Shown here: in pieces, positions 5,189-10,071 of the stretch | Position numbering within the stretch: the stretch's first letter is position 1 | How the letters are laid out: every line of letters begins with the position of its first letter | Assembly (NCBI RefSeq): GCF_016909015.1 | Contig: NZ_JAFBFA010000063.1 | Location: 1 to 10,071 of the forward strand | Reading direction: 5' to 3' | DNA length: 10,071 bases | From: Gracilibacillus alcaliphilus | Lineage (GTDB): Bacteria > Bacillota > Bacilli > Bacillales > Amphibacillaceae | Translations under genes and position numbers: made by a program | Notes under the pieces: model-generated | What the model saw: only the letters and a program-made list of their open reading frames with translations | The model's database searches: none | Told to the model about the DNA's origin: nothing

Positions 5189-6145
5189 TCAATTATTTAT
5201 TATAATTTTAATGCTATTTTCAGAAGGATCTTCAACTGTAATTTCTTGATTGTCCTCACTAAATTTGAACCCTAGCCGATCTAGATTCTCTTTTGCGCGT
5301 TCATACTCTTCTGACGTAAAATGGAGAGTAAAATACTTTAAGCCTAATGCATTTTTCGGAGGTGCAGGTAAACCTTTCCCAGACCAAATGTTCATTCCTA
5401 TATGATGGTGGTATGCATCTTTGGATACAAAAAGCATATGAGTATCCTTCGCCACAATATCAAGTCCAAGTGCTTCTACATAAAATGTTTCCGACTCCTC
5501 TATATCTGATACCTGTAAATGCATGTGACCTATTCTTGTTCCGCTAGGTAAGCCATCCCATGTATCTTCGTTTATTTCAGCGAATAAATTCTCTACGTCT
5601 AATGGCGCAATATCTCCGACATACCCACCCTTACCGTCTCTTTCCCACTGATCAGATTCTCTATCGACATATATTTCTATGCCATTATTATCAGGATCCG
5701 CTAAGTAAACCGCTTCGCTATATTGATGATCTGAAGCACCCTGTATTGGGTAACCAGATTCTGCCAAATGCATTAAGGATAGAGCTAAATCTTGTCTAGT
5801 AGGAACGGCAATAGCGAAATGGTATAGACCGGTTGATCTATTTGGTCGTTCAACATATGATTTCACTTCTTTTAATAAAAGCTGTGGTACTATTCCATTT
5901 GTTGTAAGTTTTGCTTTTTTTTCATTTACTTCTAGCACTTGAAACCCAATTATCTCCTGATAGAAAGTTAAAGATCGGTCTAAGTTAGAGACTTGCAGCT
6001 CCACATATCCAATTCTAGATTCCATGATTTCTGAATAAGTTTTCATAGTCATTTCTTCGATGTGTCCTTCCTTATTTAGAAATAAAAAAAGTACCACTAC
6101 AATAGTAACAATGATAATTATCGACATAATCCACATATTTTTCAT
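5189..6145 (-). CDS. membrane-anchored VOC (glyoxalase/extradiol dioxygenase-like) protein, CatE-like
   Basis: 318 aa. Residues 5-23 form one hydrophobic helix (IMSIIIIVTIVVVLFLF), followed by two vicinal-oxygen-chelate modules at about 44-165 and 203-317. The body matches the catechol-2,3-dioxygenase CatE type of Bacillus: IGYVELQVSNLDRSL, GLYHFAI (His109), EAVYLADPDNNGIEIY (Glu157), GHMHLQVSDIEES (His207, His209) and YHHHIGMNIWSG. Candidate metal ligands are among these His and Glu residues; I cannot say which three. B. subtilis CatE is about 285 aa and starts directly before the first module, so the roughly 40-residue membrane-anchor extension here is unusual. GGGGA lies about 8 nt before the ATG, supporting the long start; Met34 or Met41 would give a soluble form. 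It follows the DoxX gene by 40 nt. Likely role: quinone or catechol detoxification, by analogy. Confidence 0.85.
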   Translation of the reverse strand: MKNMWIMSIIIIVTIVVVLFLFLNKEGHIEEMTMKTYSEIMESRIGYVELQVSNLDRSLTFYQEIIGFQVLEVNEKKAKLTTNGIVPQLLLKEVKSYVERPNRSTGLYHFAIAVPTRQDLALSLMHLAESGYPIQGASDHQYSEAVYLADPDNNGIEIYVDRESDQWERDGKGGYVGDIAPLDVENLFAEINEDTWDGLPSGTRIGHMHLQVSDIEESETFYVEALGLDIVAKDTHMLFVSKDAYHHHIGMNIWSGKGLPAPPKNALGLKYFTLHFTSEEYERAKENLDRLGFKFSEDNQEITVEDPSENSIKIIINN

Positions 6146-6185
6146 CTTTTGTCCCCGATAGGTCAGACCTCTTTTAACGATAACA

Positions 6186-6578
6186 TTATTTGTTTCTTGT
6201 TTTTGATATATAATAATCTAAAGAAAAAAGCTTACTTCCGTTTAATAAGAAATACACAGATATGGCCAGTAACGCAAGATCATACGCATAACCTCCAATA
6301 AACCCTGTAGCTAATTGCACTGTCATAATTGCCCCTAATAGCACTAATACAAAAAGTCCTCCTACAATACGTGTAGCCAAACCAAGGAGCATCGCAATCC
6401 CACCAATCAACTCGATACCTGCTACTATATAAGCCAAGAATCCAGGTAATCCAATACTATCGAACCACCCAACACTATTTTCAATCCCATCTTGAAATTT
6501 CTGTGCACCATGTCCGATAAAAATAACTGCTAAAACTACTCGAAGTATAAGAGCACCGATATCTTGTTTATTTTTCAT
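6186..6578 (-). CDS. DoxX family membrane protein, CatD-like
   Basis: 130-aa integral membrane protein with four hydrophobic helices (about residues 8-24, 48-66, 69-90 and 98-114). The first carries the family signature LRVVLAVIFIGHGAQKF. AGGAGG at 6586-6591 precedes the ATG with normal spacing. The pair DoxX then CatE-like dioxygenase mirrors catD-catE of B. subtilis, a quinone/thiol-stress operon. DoxX proteins are thought to act in membrane redox reactions; the reaction here is unknown. It is transcribed leftward, probably from the promoter at 6806-6834, leaving a long leader of about 220 nt. Confidence 0.87.
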   Translation of the reverse strand: MKNKQDIGALILRVVLAVIFIGHGAQKFQDGIENSVGWFDSIGLPGFLAYIVAGIELIGGIAMLLGLATRIVGGLFVLVLLGAIMTVQLATGFIGGYAYDLALLAISVYFLLNGSKLFSLDYYISKTRNK

Positions 6579-6671
6579 TATAATTCCTCCTATAGAAGTA
6601 TTTATTTAACCAATATCTTGCTTTCACAACAAATATTTTTCCTTCTACCTCTTACCTGCCTTCTAAAAGGT

Positions 6672-6737
6672 TTATTCAGCCATCTTCATTCTAGACAGGA
6701 AGTAAACAGCAACTCCAATAAGAAAAAAATATTCATA
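6672..6737 (-). pseudogene. possible C-terminal remnant of a small membrane protein gene
   Basis: Within the long leader upstream of the DoxX gene a minus-strand frame reads YEYFFLIGVAVYFLSRMKMAE and then stops. It looks like the last transmembrane helix and basic tail of a membrane protein, but it is only 21 codons long and begins at a stop. Weak evidence. Confidence 0.25.
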
Positions 6738-6805
6738 TTAGAATACAAGTGTGCAAATAGTAAAAACTTTCGCCGTGTTTTCTCACAAGAATATTAGTTT
6801 CGTAC

Positions 6806-6834
6806 ATAATAACAACAGACTTGTAGACTGTCAA
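6806..6834 (-). promoter_or_regulatory. leftward promoter toward the DoxX/VOC operon
   Basis: Minus strand TTGACA (6834-6829), 17-bp spacer, TATTAT (6811-6806), close to sigma-A consensus. It points at the catDE-like genes; no better promoter is seen closer to them. Confidence 0.65.
6815..6831. promoter_or_regulatory. candidate operator shared by divergent promoters
   Basis: ACAGAC-TTGTA-GACTGT is an imperfect palindrome (five of six pairs per arm). It occupies the spacer and part of the -35 of the leftward promoter and the -35 of the rightward promoter. A regulator bound here would control both; the XRE-cupin protein is the obvious candidate, by inference. Confidence 0.45.
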
Positions 6835-6849
6835 TATTTTTGCTACTAT
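6821..6849 (+). promoter_or_regulatory. promoter of the XRE-cupin gene
   Basis: TTGTAG (6821-6826), 17-bp spacer, TACTAT (6844-6849), overlapping the divergent promoter. The start codon lies about 40 nt past the expected transcript start. Confidence 0.5.
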
Positions 6850-6896
6850 TAGATTAGCATAAGTTTCCTAAAAGAAAACATATAGAGGTGAATAGG

Positions 6897-7442
6897 TTGG
6901 ATATAGGAACCAAAATTCGTTCAATTAGAAATAGAAAAAAAATAACAATCGCACAAATGTGTGAAGGCACCGGATTATCAAAAGGCTTTATAAGTAACGT
7001 CGAAAACAACAATACGTCACCCTCCATTAACACATTAAATACGATAGCAGAATTTCTGAAGGTCCCACTACCATACTTACTATTAGAAAAAAAACAGCAC
7101 ATGCGTGTTGTTCGAAAAGATGCTAGAAGAATGTCATCATTAAAAAATATAAACATTGAGCATATAACCACAAAAGGTCCACTACGAATGATGATCACTG
7201 AATCTCCACCTGGATTTGCAATCGGAGAAGATGAACCCCATGCCCACGAAGGGGAGGAAGTCCATTTAGTACTAGAAGGAAAAGTACTTGCTGAACAAGG
7301 AGAAGACTCCATTATTGCAGAAGAAGGCGATTCTTTTAGCTGGAATGCAAGCGTTCCACATATGGTAAAAAACGTTGGAGACACAAAAGCTGTCATTCTA
7401 ATCGCGATTTATTCAGATACAAGATTAGATGAGCTAATTTAA
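6897..7442 (+). CDS. XRE family regulator with C-terminal cupin
   Basis: 181-aa DNA-binding regulator. Residues 3-62 form an XRE helix-turn-helix (IGTKIRSIRNRKKITIAQMC, then GLSKGFISNVENNNTSPSI). Residues about 105-175 form a small cupin: HAHEGEE gives the HxHx3E motif (His115, His117, Glu121), and VPHMVKN adds His155 and Asn159, so a metal or small ligand site is likely complete. I choose the TTG at 6897 because GAGGTG (6885-6890) is spaced 6 nt before it and the domain starts right there; the GTG at 6888 is part of that ribosome binding site. This is the only rightward gene. It is divergent from the catDE-like operon and shares overlapping promoters with it, so it may repress both. The ligand is unknown. 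Confidence 0.88.
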   Translation: MDIGTKIRSIRNRKKITIAQMCEGTGLSKGFISNVENNNTSPSINTLNTIAEFLKVPLPYLLLEKKQHMRVVRKDARRMSSLKNINIEHITTKGPLRMMITESPPGFAIGEDEPHAHEGEEVHLVLEGKVLAEQGEDSIIAEEGDSFSWNASVPHMVKNVGDTKAVILIAIYSDTRLDELI

Positions 7443-7464
7443 AAAGCATGGTTGCTTGACAAAT

Positions 7465-7514
7465 ACAAAAGGTGGACAGGCTAGCAAAGATCTTGCTAAC
7501 CTGTCCACCTTTGT
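7465..7514. terminator. bidirectional terminator between convergent genes
   Basis: AAAGGTGGACAGG (7468-7480) pairs perfectly with CCTGTCCACCTTT (7500-7512), and TAGCAA pairs with TTGCTA inside, loop AGATC. T-rich on the right (TTTGT) and A-rich on the left, it can serve both the XRE gene (stop at 7442) and the MFS gene (stop at 7559). Confidence 0.88.
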
Positions 7515-7558
7515 AATCGCCTATTTTGGCTCCTCATTATACACTTATTCTAGATTTC

Positions 7559-8755
7559 TTAATTATCCACTTGGACACTTACCCCATTATGCTTATTACA
7601 ATTTCTTTTCACAACAGCATAAGCAATATAGATAACTAGGACCACTCCATACGTAATTGATGCGACAAGATATATGGTTTGATAAGATGTGACTGTGGCA
7701 ACTAAACCGAGGATAAATGAGCCACCGCCAATTCCTAAGTCAAAGAAATTGAAGAAAGATGCCATCGCATTCTCATGTTCATGTTCCTCTACTAAATTAA
7801 TGCACCATGTTTGAATGGCTGGGAAGATTGCCCCAAATCCAAATCCATAAAAGATAGCTGCAATTAGAAACATGGTGTCACTGACTGCTACATACAGGAT
7901 AACCAATCCTATAATGGACAAAATCGAGCTTGGAATTAAAATGATTGATGGTCCGTACTTATCAAATAACTTTCCTGATATGAGACGAATAATAAAACTT
8001 GCTGCCGCAATCAATAAGAAAAACAGTCCTACTTGAGTAAACTCCTTCTCTATTGCATATAAAGAAAGGAAAGACATAATACCTCCTGCCGCAATTCCGA
8101 TTAATAAAATTAGTAGTGCAGGGAATAAAACCCTTTTTTCAAATAATTTGAATTTACCACTCACTTGTTTATCTAACTCTTTTCCTTTTGGTGCTCTTTT
8201 TATAAAAATGGCCATAATCACAGCAAGGAAAAGAACGGCCATACCTCCAAAGAATAATCGTTGAAAGTCATATAATTCTAGTGTCATAATCCCAATCATT
8301 GGGCCTACAGAGATAGCTATTGTTTCTCCCACACCAAAATAACCAATTCCCTCTCCCCGACGATCTTTAGGAACAATTTCAGCAGCAAGTGTGGCAAAGT
8401 AAGTGGTTGCTAAACCGAATCCAGCTCCATGGATCAAACGAATAATTAATAAGGTTGTTATGTTGCTAGAGAGATAATAGGCACCCGTAGATAGAGCAAT
8501 AATAAGAATACCTAAAATCAAAAGAAGTTTTTTATCAATCTTTGTTGTAAGCATTCCTGCAAATGGGCGAATTAAAATGGCTGATAACATAAAAATCCCT
8601 GTTACTAAACCAACGCTACTTGCTTCTCCTCCCAAACTCGTAACAAATAAGGGAAGGGTCGGTAATAGCATTTCAAAAATCATAAAAACTAATGCATTGG
8701 AAATCACTACGAAAATGAACGAAAGTGACCAAATCTTATTATTTATAATAGACAT
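7559..8755 (-). CDS. MFS transporter, probable multidrug efflux type
   Basis: 398-aa secondary transporter with about 12 hydrophobic helices in two halves divided by a basic loop (IKRAPKGKELDKQ, about residues 187-199). The loop after helix 2 carries a motif-A-like stretch (GMLTTKIDKKLLL). The loop after helix 4 has VPKDRRGEGIGYFGVGE, typical of the bacterial drug:H+ antiporter-like MFS group (YwoG/YfmO-like in Bacillus). AAAGGAG about 11 nt before the ATG is the ribosome binding site. It lies 103 bp downstream of the merR gene and has its own MerR-type promoter, so induction by the regulator's ligand is likely. The substrate cannot be read from sequence. Confidence 0.88.
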   Translation of the reverse strand: MSIINNKIWSLSFIFVVISNALVFMIFEMLLPTLPLFVTSLGGEASSVGLVTGIFMLSAILIRPFAGMLTTKIDKKLLLILGILIIALSTGAYYLSSNITTLLIIRLIHGAGFGLATTYFATLAAEIVPKDRRGEGIGYFGVGETIAISVGPMIGIMTLELYDFQRLFFGGMAVLFLAVIMAIFIKRAPKGKELDKQVSGKFKLFEKRVLFPALLILLIGIAAGGIMSFLSLYAIEKEFTQVGLFFLLIAAASFIIRLISGKLFDKYGPSIILIPSSILSIIGLVILYVAVSDTMFLIAAIFYGFGFGAIFPAIQTWCINLVEEHEHENAMASFFNFFDLGIGGGSFILGLVATVTSYQTIYLVASITYGVVLVIYIAYAVVKRNCNKHNGVSVQVDN

Positions 8756-8831
8756 TTTTTCTCTTTCTCCTTTATTGAAATGTTTTTTCGAAAAACTACA
8801 TATGAAAAATCCTTTTCCAACAACAAAACAA

Positions 8832-8862
8832 ATAATAAACCTTCCCGTTAGGGGAAGGTCAA
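8832..8862 (-). promoter_or_regulatory. MerR-type promoter and operator for the MFS gene
   Basis: Minus strand TTGACC (8862-8857), a 19-bp spacer TTCCCCTAACGGGAAGGTT, and TATTAT (8837-8832). The dyad ACCTTCCC-CTAAC-GGGAAGGT (8859-8839) fills the spacer. An over-long 19-bp spacer with a central dyad is the hallmark of promoters activated by MerR proteins through DNA twisting. The TGA stop of the merR gene lies inside the -35 box. The same dyad could also form an RNA hairpin at the end of merR mRNA. Confidence 0.85.
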
Positions 8863-9677
8863 TAGGTAACTTGAATTTGTATTTCTGTCAGGTAATCTTC
8901 TTTGCTTCTTGAAATGTAATGGTCAATAATCGTTCTTTCAATGGCATCCCCTATTATGTGAAGATCATTTTTCTGAATATAATCTAGCAGGATTTGATAA
9001 TACTGAAATGAGTTATTATGATCTCCCCTGTAATAAATGCTAGCATACGTCCCTTTTGGAAAGGTTGTTACTAACGGGCCTTCAAGATCTTCTTCCTCAA
9101 TTATGATGAAAATAGAATTATATTTATTAAATTTTTGTTTTTTTAGAGCATCTACATCTACTGTCAGTCCGACACCACCAATAAAAATGGTGGAATTCAA
9201 ATTTACCGAATTCTCTAATTGTCTCAATAACAGCTCCATCTCAGGTTCTGATTGAATTTTCTCCTCCAATCTCACAATTTTCCTCTCTTTTATTTCTTTT
9301 ATTTTCACTACTTCTAATTCGACTATTTCTTGAGCTAATGTAATTTCATTAATACGATTTTGAAATCTAAGGTTAACTCGTTCTAATTCCTTTATTTTTT
9401 GCTCTGTAAATTTTTTTTGTTTCTCTAATAATTCCAAAAAACCATCAATATCCCTATGGTCTAGATGACCCTTGATTTCCTTCAAAGAAAAACCTAATTT
9501 CTTTAAATACTGAATCGTATTTAGTTGTTCAAACTGTTCCGTTGAATAGTATCTATATCCATTATTTGCATCAATTTGAATGGGCTCTAGTAATCCAATC
9601 TCATCATAATATCTCAGTGTTTTCATAGTCATATTATGAAGTTTTGCCATTTCTCCTATTGTGAACAGATCTTTCAT
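8859..9677 (-). CDS. MerR family regulator with GyrI-like effector domain
   Basis: 272-aa one-component regulator similar in build to BmrR. Residues 5-70 are the MerR winged helix (FTIGEMAKLHNMTMKTLRYY, EIGLLEP, then GYRYYSTEQFEQL and LGFSLKEIK). About 75-118 is a long dimerising coiled coil, and about 120-272 a GyrI-like/AraC effector-binding domain (PLVTTFPKGTYASIYYRG, YYQILLDYIQKN, EDYLTEIQIQV), which binds bulky, often cationic drugs in relatives. AGAGGAAAG precedes the ATG. It should activate the MFS gene through the operator at its own 3' end. Confidence 0.92.
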   Translation of the reverse strand: MKDLFTIGEMAKLHNMTMKTLRYYDEIGLLEPIQIDANNGYRYYSTEQFEQLNTIQYLKKLGFSLKEIKGHLDHRDIDGFLELLEKQKKFTEQKIKELERVNLRFQNRINEITLAQEIVELEVVKIKEIKERKIVRLEEKIQSEPEMELLLRQLENSVNLNSTIFIGGVGLTVDVDALKKQKFNKYNSIFIIIEEEDLEGPLVTTFPKGTYASIYYRGDHNNSFQYYQILLDYIQKNDLHIIGDAIERTIIDHYISRSKEDYLTEIQIQVTY

Positions 9678-9711
9678 TACATTATCTTTCCTCTCTGTTT
9701 TTTATAACACT

Positions 9712-9740
9712 ATCATACCCATTTTGTATTCTAAAGTCAG
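9712..9740 (-). promoter_or_regulatory. promoter of the merR gene
   Basis: Minus strand CTGACT (9740-9735), 17-bp spacer, TATGAT (9717-9712), about 35 nt before the ATG. The -10 is good, the -35 moderate; the normal spacer suggests constitutive transcription, in contrast to the MFS promoter. Confidence 0.5.
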
Positions 9741-9755
9741 GTAAGAAACAAAAGA

Positions 9756-9807
9756 AAAGACATTAACATCGTAATTTCATATTGAAATCACATTTGCTAA
9801 TGTCTTT
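9756..9807. terminator. hairpin terminator between oxidoreductase remnant and merR
   Basis: AAAGACATTA (9756-9765) pairs perfectly with TAATGTCTTT (9798-9807); inside, ATTTCA pairs with TGAAAT. On the minus strand the stem ends in TCTTTTCTTTTG. It lies 12 nt after the remnant's stop and probably terminated that gene. Confidence 0.7.
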
Positions 9808-9819
9808 CCTATGATTAAT

Positions 9820-9996
9820 TTAGATATTTCTTCTGAAACATCGAAAGTTACTTTCGCCAACAACAGTAAATTTCTCGTTAATGTGTTTAGGATTTTCTAT
9901 TTCATCTAACACCGCAATTGCGTAATCTGCATAGCTAATATAGCTCTCCCCCTCTGAATTAACGAGAAGATGATCTTTGATTACGGCCAAGTTTTT
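9820..9996 (-). pseudogene. 3' remnant of an NAD(P)-binding oxidoreductase gene
   Basis: Open frame of 58 codons reading KDHLLVNSEGESYISYADYA, then VLDEIENPKHINEKFTVVGE. This is the C-terminal segment of NAD(P)-dependent, NmrA/YwnB-like atypical short-chain reductases, whose usual length is about 210 aa. Similarity breaks off just before KDHLL, at about 9980-9990; a TAA lies in frame at 9997-9999 and the Rossmann glycine motif is missing. None of the frames from 9997 to 10071 continues the family. The gene is therefore 5'-truncated and should be inactive, unless the window edge hides a rearranged part. Confidence 0.7.
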
Positions 9997-10068
9997 TTAC
10001 CACCAGTGACATCTTATTTACCACTGATTGCTAAGGAATTTACCACACAACGCCAATGCAATTACCAA
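9996..10068 (+). repeat. TTTACCAC motif at 21-22 bp steps
   Basis: TTTACCAC occurs at 9996, 10017 and 10039, and a variant ATTACCAA at 10061, giving steps of 21, 22 and 22 bp, two turns of B-DNA. The sequence between copies is not conserved. The array lies exactly where the oxidoreductase remnant loses its family similarity and may continue past the window. Confidence 0.55.
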
Positions 10069-10071
10069 TTC

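Noticed and set aside
5347..5799. Plus-strand open frames opposite the VOC gene
   Set aside because: Antisense shadows of a gene with clear VOC motifs, no ribosome binding sites or domains.
6888..6896. GTG start of the XRE-cupin gene at 6888
   Set aside because: It is part of the GAGGTG ribosome binding site; the TTG at 6897 is correctly spaced and starts the HTH domain.
6854..7396. Long minus-strand open frame opposite the XRE-cupin gene
   Set aside because: It is serine/phenylalanine-rich shadow sequence with no domain, while the plus strand has clear HTH and cupin motifs.
8782..8796. Palindrome GTTTTTTCGAAAAAC in the MFS leader
   Set aside because: Short and almost all A/T; plausible by chance, and the MerR dyad already accounts for regulation.
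8839..8859. Plain intrinsic terminator after merR
   Set aside because: The dyad is centred in a 19-bp spacer between TTGACC and TATTAT, and the T-rich part is broken, so a MerR operator explains it better; some termination is not excluded.
1..10071. CRISPR array, tRNA, rRNA or known riboswitch
   Set aside because: No regularly spaced conserved repeats of CRISPR length and no recognisable tRNA, rRNA or riboswitch core; the TTTACCAC array has a core too short for CRISPR.

Overview
The window reads as an accessory region from a low-GC Gram-positive bacterium, most likely a Bacillaceae member. Supporting signs are AT-rich DNA, strong AGGAGG-type ribosome binding sites, sigma-A-like promoters, GTG/TTG starts, and gene families typical of Bacillus relatives (catDE-like pair, PadR/DUF1048/ABC operon, MerR plus MFS pair). 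Almost everything lies on the minus strand; the one clear plus-strand gene is an XRE-cupin regulator. The species cannot be named from the sequence.

Layout by coordinate. (1) 1-2239: a leftward operon running PadR repressor, two DUF1048 proteins, a cysteine-rich KTR protein, an ABC ATPase and, at the window edge, what looks like the start of the ABC permease with a disturbed reading frame. A consensus-like promoter with a palindrome over its -10 box drives it. (2) 2240-2802: no intact gene, but an unlisted minus-strand open frame (2434-2700) that ends in an intrinsic terminator. (3) 2803-4207: a complete-looking IS3-family element with orfA, orfB, an A6G frameshift site, 23-bp imperfect terminal repeats, and an unusually long, highly structured 3' tail. 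(4) 4208-5021: wreckage of a locus encoding a DUF4297-like dsDNA nuclease, a family found among antiphage genes; the nuclease is frameshifted and cut short at the IS, and a fragment of another gene precedes it. (5) 5036-6834: a catDE-like operon (DoxX membrane protein plus a two-domain vicinal-oxygen-chelate protein with an added N-terminal membrane helix), read from a promoter that overlaps the divergent XRE-cupin gene's promoter. (6) 7465-9740: an MFS efflux-type transporter under a MerR-type promoter with a 19-bp spacer, whose -35 box straddles the stop codon of the merR gene. (7) 9756-10071: a terminator, the 3' remnant of an NAD(P)-binding oxidoreductase gene, and a TTTACCAC motif repeated at 21-22 bp steps.

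Functionally, three regulator-plus-effector modules (PadR/ABC, XRE-cupin/catDE-like, MerR/MFS) suggest chemical stress or drug response; this is inferred from family and position. The most unusual material is outside the intact genes: the nested structure in the IS tail, the IS inverted repeat placed to mask the transposase start in read-through RNA, the broken nuclease locus, and the phased repeats at the right edge.
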